From contig NZ_BDAE01000002.1 of the NCBI RefSeq assembly GCF_002091675.1, forward strand, positions 423,815 through 487,814: a stretch of DNA of 64,000 nt, read 5' to 3'. Each line of letters begins with the position of its first letter. Position 1 is the first letter of the stretch. Positions 44,804-53,704 of this stretch are shown piece by piece. A program made the translations under genes and the position numbers. Origin of the DNA: Pseudomonas luteola NBRC 103146. Its GTDB lineage: Bacteria > Pseudomonadota > Gammaproteobacteria > Pseudomonadales > Pseudomonadaceae. The notes under the pieces are model-generated. The model worked only from the letters and a program-made list of their open reading frames with translations. It was not told the DNA's origin and searched no databases.

Positions 44804-47184
44804 GACTGATTCATCTTCTCTGGTTGCCAACGTTTGAGCAGTAAAGCGTTACTGACAACGCTCACGCTGGAAAAGGCCATAGCAGCCCCGGCGAAGACCG
44901 GGTCAAGCAGGCCAAACGCCGCCAGCGGAATACCAATGACGTTGTAAATAAAGGCCCAGAACAGATTCTGGCGAATCTTGCGATACGTACGACGGCAGAT
45001 ATCCAGCGCCCCTGGCACCAATGCCGGGTCGCCACGCAACAGGGTAATCCCGGCGGCATGCATGGCCACATCCGTCCCGCTGCCCATGGCGATACCCACA
45101 TCGGCGGCCGCCAGGGCGGGTGCGTCGTTTATCCCGTCACCCACCATTGCCACACAGCGACCTTGCGACCTGAGCTGTTGTACGACCGCGGCCTTATCGG
45201 CTGGCAGCACTTGGGCATGAACGTCTCGAATACCGGTCTGCCGTGCAACAACCCTTGCGCTGCCTTCGGTATCACCTGTGATCAGATGGCTGCTGATATG
45301 GTGTTTTTCAAGCGTGGCAATCGCATGACCCGCTCCCGGCTTGAGCTCATCGCCAAAGGCCAGAAGGGCCAGCACCCTTGGTTCGGGCTGCTGCTCAATC
45401 AGCCAGGAAAGCGTGCGACCTTCCTCTTCCCAGGCGTTGGCCTGAGCGAAAAGCGGACCTTTATCGAGCGCTAGTTCTTGGAGCAGTCGCCCATTGGCCA
45501 ACGCCAACTGCCGGTGGCCGATCTGGCCCTGAATACCGCGCCCCGGCAGGGCGCGGATATTCTGCGCAGCAGGTGCGTCCAGCAGGTTCTGCTCGCAGGC
45601 AGTGAGAACGGCCTGAGCCAAAGGATGTTCGCTACCGCGTTGCAGGCGGGCCGACAGGGCCAGTGCCTCTTTCTCACTTACGGTATCTGTCGCCAGATGA
45701 ATCAGGCGAGGCTGCCCTGAGGTCAGTGTACCGGTCTTGTCAAAGGCAACGGTATCCACGGCATGGGCTATTTCCAGCGTCTGCGCATCCTTGATTAGGA
45801 TGCCGTGGCGTGCCGCGACGCCTGTTCCTGCCATAATGGCCGTAGGCGTGGCCAACCCCAGGGCGCAGGGGCAGGCAATCACCAGAACGGCGACGGCATT
45901 GATGAGCGATGTTTCCCAACCTGCGCCTGCCAGCAGCCAGCCAACCAGCGTCAACAACGCGATACCCAGCACGACGGGGACGAACACCTCACTGACGCGA
46001 TTGACCAGGCGTTGAATGGGCGCCTTGGCGGCCTGGGCGTCCTCTACCAGACGAATGATACGCGACAGAACGCTTTCACTGCCTAATGCGGTCACACGAA
46101 CCGTCAGTACACCTTCGCCGTTGATGGAGCCTCCTGTGACACGATCCCCTGGCCCCTTGGCTACTGGACGACTTTCTCCGCTGATCAAGGCTTCATCGGC
46201 GTAGCTGTCTCCAGATTCCACAAGGCCATCTACGGGTATCCGTTCACCGGGGCGGATACGTACCCGATCATCTATCTTGAGCTCCGCCAGACTGACCTCC
46301 TGCTCCAGTCCGTCGTTGGATAACCTAAAAGCCCGCTCCGGTCGCAAGGCTTGCAGGGCCCGGATGGCATCACCGGTCTGCTGCTTGGCGCGGCTTTCCA
46401 GGTATTTGCCCAGGCGGACCAGGGCGATAACTACGGCAGCCGCCTCGAAATACAGGTGCGGCATGCTGTTGGACGGGGCGCTCCACCACTGGTACAGGCT
46501 GAGGCCGTAGGCTGCGCTGGTGCCAAGGGCAACCAACAAATCCATATTGCCGGAGCGGGCCCGCACAGCCTTCCATGCAGCCACATAAAAGCGAGCACCC
46601 AGCAGGAACTGAACGGGTGTTGCCAGTGCAAACTGCACCCAAGGTGGCAGCATGGCGTGGATACCCAGTGGTTGCAGCAGCATCGGCACAATGAGGGGAA
46701 GGGCCAATAACAAAGCGAGTATCAGGGCACCTCGTTCCCGGGCCAAACGCTGCCCAGCCGTTTTGTCATCATGGGTGGTAGCAAGTCGGGCCTCATACCC
46801 CGCCTTGCCGATGGCGACCAGGAGCAGGCTCGAATCTGTTCCCGGTATCAGCTCGACATGGGCCTGTTCGGAGGCCAGGTTCACGCTTACGGTATTGACG
46901 CCCGGAACCTTGCGCAGCGCGCGCTCGACCCGGTTGACGCAACTGGCGCAGGTCATGCCGGTGATATCAAGTTCGAGCGACTCGGTAGGAACGCTATATC
47001 CTGCGCGCGTAATGGCTTGCTGCAAGATAGGAAGCGATCCCTCTGGTGCGTGGACCCGGACACGTTCATTGGCCAGATTGACGCTGGCGCTTTCCACACC
47101 TTCAACTTTTCTGAGCACACGCTCCACCCGGCCGGCGCAGGCCGCGCATGTCATGCCGTGTACGGGTAGATCGAATTCGGTCAT
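44800..47184 (-). CDS. copA: Copper-exporting P1B-type ATPase
   Basis: A 794-residue Cu+ exporter. Two N-terminal heavy-metal domains carry GMTCAAC (C13, C16) and GMTCASC (C79, C82). Eight helices follow with the ion motif ACPCALG, then the phosphorylation motif DKTGTLT and the hinge GDGINDAP. The start [10 protein letters not shown] has GAGGAG 8 bases upstream; a longer frame from 47217 crosses its CueR box and is rejected. It removes Cu+ from the cytosol. It is followed by cueR in the same operon and preceded by a CueR-type promoter at 47210-47240. Confidence 0.95.
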   Translation of the reverse strand: MTEFDLPVHGMTCAACAGRVERVLRKVEGVESASVNLANERVRVHAPEGSLPILQQAITRAGYSVPTESLELDITGMTCASCVNRVERALRKVPGVNTVSVNLASEQAHVELIPGTDSSLLLVAIGKAGYEARLATTHDDKTAGQRLARERGALILALLLALPLIVPMLLQPLGIHAMLPPWVQFALATPVQFLLGARFYVAAWKAVRARSGNMDLLVALGTSAAYGLSLYQWWSAPSNSMPHLYFEAAAVVIALVRLGKYLESRAKQQTGDAIRALQALRPERAFRLSNDGLEQEVSLAELKIDDRVRIRPGERIPVDGLVESGDSYADEALISGESRPVAKGPGDRVTGGSINGEGVLTVRVTALGSESVLSRIIRLVEDAQAAKAPIQRLVNRVSEVFVPVVLGIALLTLVGWLLAGAGWETSLINAVAVLVIACPCALGLATPTAIMAGTGVAARHGILIKDAQTLEIAHAVDTVAFDKTGTLTSGQPRLIHLATDTVSEKEALALSARLQRGSEHPLAQAVLTACEQNLLDAPAAQNIRALPGRGIQGQIGHRQLALANGRLLQELALDKGPLFAQANAWEEEGRTLSWLIEQQPEPRVLALLAFGDELKPGAGHAIATLEKHHISSHLITGDTEGSARVVARQTGIRDVHAQVLPADKAAVVQQLRSQGRCVAMVGDGINDAPALAAADVGIAMGSGTDVAMHAAGITLLRGDPALVPGALDICRRTYRKIRQNLFWAFIYNVIGIPLAAFGLLDPVFAGAAMAFSSVSVVSNALLLKRWQPEKMNQS

Positions 47185-47209
47185 GGTTAATCTCCTCATC
47201 ACAGGATAG

Positions 47210-47240
47210 AGGATCAACCTTGACCTCGTGTTAAGGTCAA
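47210..47240 (-). promoter_or_regulatory. CueR-controlled promoter of copA
   Basis: On the minus strand, -35 TTGACC (47240-47235) and -10 GATCCT (47215-47210) are separated by 19 bases, the long spacer typical of MerR-type promoters. The dyad ACCTT-N11-AAGGT (47237-47217) fills the spacer, matching the CueR box. The copA start is 26 bases downstream of the -10. Confidence 0.8.
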
Positions 47241-47250
47241 GCCCTGCCGA

Positions 47251-47784
47251 TCAATCCTTGATCAGGGGCAACATGCCGGGCAATACACGGTCCCGACGCG
47301 CCACGTAGTGCCAGATCGCCATGCTGGCATGTCCCAGAATCAGTAGGATAAACGCATACTGCACGGTGACATGAAATTGCTTGGCTGCACCGCGAAGCGC
47401 TTCAGGCAAGGGCAGGGGACCAAAGCTGAACAACCAGAAGTAGTTGACGGGGCGAACGCTGAAGATAAGTCCTGTGATGGGCATGAGAAAAAGCAGGGCA
47501 TACAGTACTGCATGCCCCAGCTTGGCCAGTTTCTGCTGAAGCACGGCATCCGGCGGCAACAGGGCTGGTGAGCCATGTTTGAAGCGAATCATCAGACGAA
47601 TCACGGTCAGAGCCAGAACGGTAATGCCCAGCGATTTATGCAGGGTGAAGACATCGGCTCCGCTGCCCAGTAGCCCACTGAAAAAATCTTCGAAGTAGGG
47701 AAGGGAAATGATGAGGATGACCAGAGGGGCCGTTAGCCAATGCAAAAGAATCTGTGCATTCGAATAACGCGGCAGTGTAGCCAT
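47251..47784 (-). CDS. Cytochrome b561
   Basis: A 177-residue four-helix dihaem cytochrome b561. It begins MATLPRYSNAQILLHWL, where the His of LLHWL is the first haem ligand, and ends with a QYAFILLILGHASMAIWHY helix carrying further His residues. The start at 47784 is chosen because the earlier frame from 47856 is not supported by homology. Bacterial members of this group pass electrons from ubiquinol or superoxide to acceptors. It lies just upstream of the copA promoter on the same strand, so it may read into it. No CueR box stands at its own start. Confidence 0.85.
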   Translation of the reverse strand: MATLPRYSNAQILLHWLTAPLVILIISLPYFEDFFSGLLGSGADVFTLHKSLGITVLALTVIRLMIRFKHGSPALLPPDAVLQQKLAKLGHAVLYALLFLMPITGLIFSVRPVNYFWLFSFGPLPLPEALRGAAKQFHVTVQYAFILLILGHASMAIWHYVARRDRVLPGMLPLIKD

Positions 47785-47894
47785 GAGCGAGTCCCTATCC
47801 GCACGGTGTAGTGGTGATAGGCCGTTCTTCCGAAAGGGCAAGGCGACCTTCCGCAATAATAGGTGACTTACCGTGCTAACAGAAGCTGTCGGAC

Positions 47895-47925
47895 TTGACC
47901 TTGACCTCGTGGGAAGGTTGAGAAT
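47895..47925 (+). promoter_or_regulatory. CueR-controlled promoter of copZ
   Basis: -35 TTGACC (47895-47900) and -10 GAGAAT (47920-47925) are 19 bases apart. The dyad ACCTT-N11-AAGGT (47898-47918) lies between them, with the same spacing as at copA. copZ begins 26 bases after the -10. Confidence 0.82.
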
Positions 47926-47951
47926 GAAATTTTCCCGTCAGGAGATACCCC

Positions 47952-48149
47952 ATGCATACCTTTAATGTACAAGGCATGAGCTGTGGCCACTGCGTCAAGG
48001 CGGTTACCCAGGCGATCACCGCATTGGACGCATCGGCCAGGGTCGACGTGGATCTGCCAACCGGCAAAGTCACGGTAGACAGTCGCGAAGCTCCCGAGCC
48101 GCTGCTGGAGGCGATTCGCGAAGAAGGTTATTCCGCTGAAATCGCCTGA
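47952..48149 (+). CDS. copZ: CopZ-type copper chaperone
   Basis: A 65-residue single heavy-metal-associated domain. It begins MHTFNVQGMSCGHCVKAV, with the Cu+-binding pair C11 and C14 in MSCGHC. Such chaperones carry Cu+ to CopA in the cytosol. A CueR-type promoter stands immediately upstream, matching that of copA. The last 22 bases overlap the convergent TetR gene. It belongs to the same copper regulon as copA-cueR. Confidence 0.93.
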   Translation: MHTFNVQGMSCGHCVKAVTQAITALDASARVDVDLPTGKVTVDSREAPEPLLEAIREEGYSAEIA

Positions 48150-48760
48150 TCCCAGTCCCGCACCAGGCCCCGGAAGAGGATATCGAACATTGCGGTCGAA
48201 TCCTTGACCGGGTCAAACAGGCCGGGGTCGCGCAGCCAGTCGCTGATCAGGCCAATGAACATCGAATGCACGGCAAAGGCAGCCATGCGAGGCGTGACGC
48301 CCGGTTGCAGCCGCTTTTCCTGATGCTTCCATAGCTGCTCGCACAAACCTATGAACTGTGAAATAAAGGCGTTATTGCGCTCCTCGGCCTCCCGCAACTC
48401 GTCGGTAAATTCACAGCGATGCAGCAGAATGGTCATGACCCGGCGACTGCGCTCATCCTGAGTCAGCCGGTGCATGCCGTTCACACAGACATCTTTCAAG
48501 GAAATAATCGGATCTCGTCCCTGACAACCGCAGAGTTGCTGATTAAGCACTTCCATGGGGGTACGAACCTCGTTGAGCATCTCATGGAACAGATGTGCCT
48601 TGTTCTGGAAGTGCCAATACACAGCGCCACGTGTGACTCCGCATTCACGAGCTATCATCTCAAGGCTGGTATGCGCCACGCCATTGGCGAGAAAGAGCTG
48701 TTCAGCGGCCTCAATAATGTCGCGTCGGGTCTGCTCGGCTTCTTCTTTGGTTCTGCGCAT
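48128..48760 (-). CDS. TetR-family repressor of the AcrR/TtgR type
   Basis: A 210-residue TetR regulator. The N-terminal helix-turn-helix (TRRDIIEAAEQLFLANGVAHTS and GVTRGAVYWHFQNKAHLF) is like AcrR, TtgR and NalC-type efflux repressors. The large C-terminal domain binds drugs in this family. It is divergent from the Bcr/CflA pump gene, and the 129-base gap carries a TtgR-like operator. Repression of the pump gene and of itself is the likely role. Its 3' end overlaps copZ by 22 bases on the other strand. Confidence 0.88.
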   Translation of the reverse strand: MRRTKEEAEQTRRDIIEAAEQLFLANGVAHTSLEMIARECGVTRGAVYWHFQNKAHLFHEMLNEVRTPMEVLNQQLCGCQGRDPIISLKDVCVNGMHRLTQDERSRRVMTILLHRCEFTDELREAEERNNAFISQFIGLCEQLWKHQEKRLQPGVTPRMAAFAVHSMFIGLISDWLRDPGLFDPVKDSTAMFDILFRGLVRDWDQAISAE

Positions 48761-48814
48761 AAGGTTCGTATGAAAATCAAGGATTAAAACGATAGTTTAA
48801 CGGTTGGCCGTGTA

Positions 48815-48838
48815 TTTACAAACATTGTTGTATGTAAC
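48815..48838. promoter_or_regulatory. TtgR/AcrR-like operator between the repressor and efflux pump
   Basis: TTTACAAACA (48815-48824) and TGTATGTAAC (48829-48838) form a dyad with 8 of 10 positions paired. The left half equals the TTTACAAACA half of the P. putida TtgR operator as I remember it. The site lies just before the pump gene. Confidence 0.6.
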
Positions 48839-48889
48839 AGCATGGCAGTTCATCGCTTTTGGGCCGCTAGCCCCCTCCGGATCTCCTCA

Positions 48890-50068
48890 ATGACATTTCG
48901 CATTTTGTTAATGCTGGGTGCGCTCAGCGCGTTTGCGCCGTTTGCCATCGATATGTACCTGCCGTCTTTCCCGTCACTGGCAAAAGCCTTTTCAACGGAT
49001 GTGGAACACGTCCAGTTGAGCCTTTCGGCGTATTTCGCAGGCTTGTCCATTGGACAACTGTTCTACGGACCGCTGGCAGACCGGTTCGGCCGGCGTATAC
49101 CGCTACTCACGGGTATCGTTCTGTTCACCCTTGCCTCATTGGCTTGTGCCATGGCGCCTACGCTGGAATGGCTGATTGCAGCGCGTTTCGTTCAGGCATT
49201 AGGCGGTTGCGCAGGCATGGTGATTTCGCGTGCCGTAGTGCGTGACTTGTGCGATCCGATTCATGCTGCCAAGGCGTTTTCCCAGATCGTTCTGGTGACC
49301 GGGGTTGCGCCGATCCTCGCGCCGATTGGCGGAGGCTTCCTACTCAATCATGTTGGATGGCAAGCCATTTTTATCAGTTTGGTGGTCTTTGCCCTGCTAT
49401 GTGGCAGCGCGGTTGCGCGCTGGCTACCAGAAACCCTGCCGCCCGAGGCACCGCGTCCATTGTTGCGCAACGCGCTGCGGCAATACTGGCAAATGTTGAG
49501 TGACAGGAACTTCATGGGGTTTGCGCTTATCGGCGGCATCTCCATGGCAGGTATGTTTGCGTATATCGCAGGCTCTCCGTTTGTGTTCATCAACCTGTAC
49601 GGTGTACCGGCAGAGCATTTCGGCTGGGTGTTTGGTAGCAATGCGGCAGGATTCATCTTATTTAGTCAGATTAATGCGCGCCTTTTGAGCCGGCACGGCC
49701 CATCCTGGCTGCTGACAAGAGTCACGCGGTTTTACGGTGCGGCAAGCCTTGTGCTGCTCGCCATCGCGGCCTTTCAGCCCGCCATGTTGTGGTGGATCTG
49801 TGTGCCGCTGTTCTGCTGCATCGCCTCGTTAGGCGGCATCATTCCCAACGCTTCGGCATGCGCAATGGCTGGTCAGGGGAGCAACGCAGGCAGTGCGTCT
49901 GCACTGTTGGGATGCCTGCAGTTTTCCATCGCGGCCTTATCGTCCGCGGCGGTAGGAATGCTGCATGACGGTACGGCACGGCCAATGGCGGCAATCATTG
50001 CGATCTGTGGCGTGGCAGCAGCGGTGCTGGCCTGGCTGACAACACGTACAAGGCCAGCACCCCACTGA
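48890..50068 (+). CDS. Bcr/CflA-family drug resistance MFS transporter
   Basis: A 392-residue transporter with twelve helices of the major facilitator superfamily. It shows the Bcr/CflA pattern: FAIDMYLPSFPSLA after helix 1, GPLADRFGRRIPLL in the cytoplasmic loop, FVQALGGCAGMVISRAVVRDL and the ALLGCLQF region. Such exporters remove bicyclomycin, sulfonamides, chloramphenicol or cysteine. The start is MTFRILLML at 48890. An upstream ATG (48842) is also open, and neither has a good ribosome-binding site. It is divergent from the TetR gene, with a TtgR-like operator between. Confidence 0.85.
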   Translation: MTFRILLMLGALSAFAPFAIDMYLPSFPSLAKAFSTDVEHVQLSLSAYFAGLSIGQLFYGPLADRFGRRIPLLTGIVLFTLASLACAMAPTLEWLIAARFVQALGGCAGMVISRAVVRDLCDPIHAAKAFSQIVLVTGVAPILAPIGGGFLLNHVGWQAIFISLVVFALLCGSAVARWLPETLPPEAPRPLLRNALRQYWQMLSDRNFMGFALIGGISMAGMFAYIAGSPFVFINLYGVPAEHFGWVFGSNAAGFILFSQINARLLSRHGPSWLLTRVTRFYGAASLVLLAIAAFQPAMLWWICVPLFCCIASLGGIIPNASACAMAGQGSNAGSASALLGCLQFSIAALSSAAVGMLHDGTARPMAAIIAICGVAAAVLAWLTTRTRPAPH

Positions 50069-50073
50069 TCCGA

Positions 50074-50244
50074 TCAGGCCGGAAGGCTTTCCGGCAGCTT
50101 ATGAGGGGCTTTCAATCGAGCATTGAGCTTATCGACGTATGTACGCGCTTCGTCCTCGGTTCTAAAGGTGATGGCTTGATCATCCAGACGAACTTGCCAA
50201 CTACTTTGAGGCGAGCGCGTCAACGGGCGGACTTCAATTTTCAT
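50074..50244 (-). CDS. Small protein of unknown function, 56 aa
   Basis: A short frame reading MKIEVRPLTRSPQSSWQVRL and ending KLPESLPA before a TGA at 50076-50074. It has no Cys or membrane segment and looks like a small beta-alpha domain (a strand, then the DEARTYVDKL helix), similar to small basic proteins annotated in pseudomonads. AAGGGGGA stands about 7 bases upstream of the ATG. It follows the large GGDEF-EAL gene on the opposite end of the intergenic space and converges with the Bcr pump. Function unknown. Confidence 0.7.
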   Translation of the reverse strand: MKIEVRPLTRSPQSSWQVRLDDQAITFRTEDEARTYVDKLNARLKAPHKLPESLPA

Positions 50245-50321
50245 TGCGTATTCCCCCTTCCCTCGGTTGTCGGTGGGCGCTTAGTGTAGACATTACTTAG
50301 GTTACAGAAGCGTGACGTGGG

Positions 50322-53300
50322 TCAAGTTAGTGACCGGTGGTAATCGTAATACCATTTCTCGAACGCTTCCGGTGGAAGCGGAGGGCTGAACAGATACCCC
50401 TGGCATTGCTGACAGCCGAGTTTACGGATCACTTCAAGCTGTTCGTCGGTTTCAACACCTTCTGCCAGAACGTCCAGGTGCAGGCTGTGCCCCAAGGCAA
50501 TAATGGCGGACGCAATGGCCTGATTGCCATGTTCGCCATTATCGGTACGGATATCGCGCATGAAGCTCTGGTCGATCTTGAGTTTATCCAGTGGGAAACG
50601 GCGCAGGTAGGCAAGCGACGAGTAGCCAGTGCCAAAGTCATCGACTGCAATGCGCACCCCAAGCGCTTTCAGAGCCGCAAGGCTGGTCAATGCCATCTCG
50701 ACATTTTCCATCAGCGTTCCCTCTGTGATTTCCAGCTCCAGCTTATTGGCAGGCAGATGTTGTCGATTCAGGGCTCTGGTAATGCGCTCAGCCAGATCGG
50801 CTTGGGCAAACTGCCTTGGAGACAAATTGACCGCGATGATGTCGAGTTCAATACCCTTGTCGAGCCACTCTCGAATTTGGTGGCAGGCTTGCTCTAGAAT
50901 CCAGAAGCCCAGAGGGACGATCAGCCCGGTTTCCTCGGCCAGAGGAATAAAATCGGCTGGGGAGATCATTCCAAATTCCGGGTCACGCCAGCGCACCAAC
51001 GCCTCTGCGCCAATGGGTTGGCCCGTTGCGACATCAATCAGGGGTTGGTAATACAAGACAAAATCGCAGCGTTGCAACGCTACGCGCAGGCGCGATTCCA
51101 AGCTTAACCGCCGACGAGCCTGCTCTGTCAACGCCTGTGTATAGAAGCGATAGGTGTCGCGGCCCTGGTTCTTAGCCAAGTGCATGGCCGCGTCTGCATT
51201 GCGAATCAGCTCGTCGGCAGTGCTACCATCGCTGGGGTAGACACTGATACCCAGGCTCAAGCTAAGAAAGACCTCCTCGCCATCTTCCAGACGTAGCGGG
51301 GCTTCTAACAGCTGGCGCAGCGTTTGCGCCAGCGTCGCCACTTCATCGAGCCGTTCGAATTGCTCAAGGATGACCAGAAACTCATCTCCTCCAATGCGGG
51401 CCAGCGTATCCTCGGGTCTCAGGCCGGATCTGAGGGTATTGGCTACTGCGTTGATCAAATCATCCCCTGCGGGATGGCCATAACTTTCGTTAACAGTACG
51501 AAAATGGTCGAGATCAAGCAGCAGCACGGCCAGTTGACCCTCTCCCTGCAGCCGTTTCAAGGCATGATCCAGTCGGGTCCGGGCGAGCAGGCGGTTGGGT
51601 AGATCAGTTAGTGGATCGAAATGGGCCAAATGGGCCAGCCGTGCTTCGCTTTCCTTAAGTTGGCTGGTATCGCTCAGCACCATGACGAACTGACGCTGGT
51701 CCCGCTGGCTAATCTGGCTGATGTTGAGCCAGCCGGGGAAGTTCATGCCGTTGGGGCGGCGCCATAAGACCTCGCCTTCCCAGTGGCCTTCCTTCAGTAA
51801 CGTGCGCCATAGGGTGCGATAGAAGTGATGATCCTGGCGGCCACTGAGCGGCAGCGGCAGTTTCTGACCCTGCAACTCCATGATGGAGCGAGCGCACAAG
51901 GCTTGAAAGGTTGGGTTAGCCATGAGGATACGGCGTCGCTGATCAAGCACCACAATACTGTCACGGCTGTTTTCGAAAAGAGCCGCCGCCTGACGCAGCG
52001 ACTCCTCCTGAATCTTGCGCAGCGTTATATCCTCGATGACCGCAATGAAGTAGTGAGGCTCGCCCTGCGTGCCTCGAATCAGGGTAACGTTCAGATCGAC
52101 CCAGATGACTTGGCCATCCCGACGCACATAGCGTTTTTCAAGCTCATAGCTATCCATTGTTCCGGCGAGCAGTTCGCGAATCCGCTCGGTACCGGAAGGC
52201 AAATCCTCGGAATAGGTAACATCATGAACCGTCAGGTTCCTTAATTCATCGTGCGAATATCCCACCATCTGGCACAGGTATCGATTGGCACGCATCCACT
52301 TGTAATCAAGCCCTACCAGAGCGATTCCGATGGCCGCATGTTCGAACGTGGCGCGGAAGCGGTGTTCAATCTCGTCCCGCTCTTGAGTATGACGCTGTTG
52401 CCGGATGGCCAGTGCGGCCAGGCGGGTAAATTCGTTGACCAGCGCAATGGTGGCCTGCTCGGGTGACGTGAGCGTGTGGTAATAGATGCCAAATACCCCA
52501 ACAGCACTTTCGGTCTCATCACGAATCGGCAAGGACCAGCCGGAGCGGATATCGGCCTGTCGGGCAGCCTCGCGCAAACCTTCCCAGTTCGGATCGTGCT
52601 CGATGTCCTGGCTGATGACCAGTCCGTTACGATAGACCGCTGCGCCACAGGTGCCTGAGTCTGGAGCAATAGGCGAGTCTTCCATTGCATTGATATACGC
52701 ATCCGGCAGGCTTGGTGCTGCGCTGACGCGGAGTTTGTTTTGAGAATAATCCGCTAGCTGAATGATAACGCGCATTTCAGGGAATATATCCTCCAGACGC
52801 TTAGCAATACCCGTGAGGATGCTGCGTTTGGAATGCGCCAGCAGGAGCTCGTCGAGCACGGCATTGCGGGCGCGCTGTAAGGCGTCGGCCTGGAACTGAT
52901 GATGGATATCAGTGAGAGTTCCCTGAAGACCATTATCGATGACCTTGTGAATCCTGAACGAGACCCAGCGATGCGAGCCATCTGCCTGACACAGGCGCAG
53001 CGTGGCAGAGCAGTCTTGTCGCGTACCATCACGAAACTCATTAAGCATCTGGCGGATGGGCTGGCTTTCCTGGCTATGGAAACACTGGAAAACCGAAACG
53101 CCTATCGTCTGAGCGATGGGTTTGTTGGTCATCCGCTCCCAGGCAGAGCTGAGAAAGCGCCAATGCCCATCTATATCGACCAGAAAGGCCACAATCGGGA
53201 GATGATCGATTATGTCCTGATAATGATGTGTTTCAGCGTGCGTCTGAGCAACAGGCTGGGGCGGGGAGGGATCATCGGCAGCCTGAGCAGTGGTATTTAA

Positions 53301-53597
53301 TGTTTGTTGCAGTTGCTCTACGTGCCGCTGTAACTCATCAATCAGCTGTTGGCGCGCGTGGTGTTCTCGACGAACATAGAAGTAGAGCAGGACGGCAATG
53401 CCACAGACAAACAGAATGCCTTTGGTCGTTTGCAGGGCGCTAAGCGTACTGGCGTTGAATGACGCATGATCCAGAAGGTAGTCAGTGATCCCTACCCACG
53501 CAATCCCGATCAGGGCATACAGACCAGCCAAGCGAAATGGATGAAATGTCCGCATCCGTGTCCCCATCGTTCGCACGAAGCGAAAGCTGATATCCAC
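50322..53597 (-). CDS. Multi-domain PAS-GAF-GGDEF-EAL c-di-GMP protein
   Basis: A 1091-residue membrane-anchored signalling protein. Two N-terminal helices (about 24-40 and 58-75) and a coiled linker lead to PAS (about 125-235), GAF (about 245-395), PAS (about 405-525) and a third PAS (about 530-650). A GGDEF domain follows with IGGDEF and an RxxD site (RPED), then an EAL domain (about 830-1085) with GAEALVRW, LEITEGTLM, DDFGTGYSSL and AEGVET. Both active sites look intact, so it could make or degrade c-di-GMP. An alternative ATG at 53567 or 53555 would shorten the tail before the first helix. Confidence 0.9.
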   Translation of the reverse strand: MDISFRFVRTMGTRMRTFHPFRLAGLYALIGIAWVGITDYLLDHASFNASTLSALQTTKGILFVCGIAVLLYFYVRREHHARQQLIDELQRHVEQLQQTLNTTAQAADDPSPPQPVAQTHAETHHYQDIIDHLPIVAFLVDIDGHWRFLSSAWERMTNKPIAQTIGVSVFQCFHSQESQPIRQMLNEFRDGTRQDCSATLRLCQADGSHRWVSFRIHKVIDNGLQGTLTDIHHQFQADALQRARNAVLDELLLAHSKRSILTGIAKRLEDIFPEMRVIIQLADYSQNKLRVSAAPSLPDAYINAMEDSPIAPDSGTCGAAVYRNGLVISQDIEHDPNWEGLREAARQADIRSGWSLPIRDETESAVGVFGIYYHTLTSPEQATIALVNEFTRLAALAIRQQRHTQERDEIEHRFRATFEHAAIGIALVGLDYKWMRANRYLCQMVGYSHDELRNLTVHDVTYSEDLPSGTERIRELLAGTMDSYELEKRYVRRDGQVIWVDLNVTLIRGTQGEPHYFIAVIEDITLRKIQEESLRQAAALFENSRDSIVVLDQRRRILMANPTFQALCARSIMELQGQKLPLPLSGRQDHHFYRTLWRTLLKEGHWEGEVLWRRPNGMNFPGWLNISQISQRDQRQFVMVLSDTSQLKESEARLAHLAHFDPLTDLPNRLLARTRLDHALKRLQGEGQLAVLLLDLDHFRTVNESYGHPAGDDLINAVANTLRSGLRPEDTLARIGGDEFLVILEQFERLDEVATLAQTLRQLLEAPLRLEDGEEVFLSLSLGISVYPSDGSTADELIRNADAAMHLAKNQGRDTYRFYTQALTEQARRRLSLESRLRVALQRCDFVLYYQPLIDVATGQPIGAEALVRWRDPEFGMISPADFIPLAEETGLIVPLGFWILEQACHQIREWLDKGIELDIIAVNLSPRQFAQADLAERITRALNRQHLPANKLELEITEGTLMENVEMALTSLAALKALGVRIAVDDFGTGYSSLAYLRRFPLDKLKIDQSFMRDIRTDNGEHGNQAIASAIIALGHSLHLDVLAEGVETDEQLEVIRKLGCQQCQGYLFSPPLPPEAFEKWYYDYHRSLT

Positions 53598-53704
53598 AGT
53601 GGACAGGGTAGCGTGTGACGAGGTTCACTGCCATGCCATTGGCCTGACGCTTGATAGCTCTCTGAAAGCAGCCCGGCAGCTTTTCACTACCGAGCTGCTG
53701 GCGA

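Noticed and set aside
48842..48889. Earlier ATG (48842) for the Bcr/CflA pump
   Set aside because: It adds a tail not typical of the family and starts right at the edge of the operator. It cannot be fully excluded, because neither start has a good ribosome-binding site.
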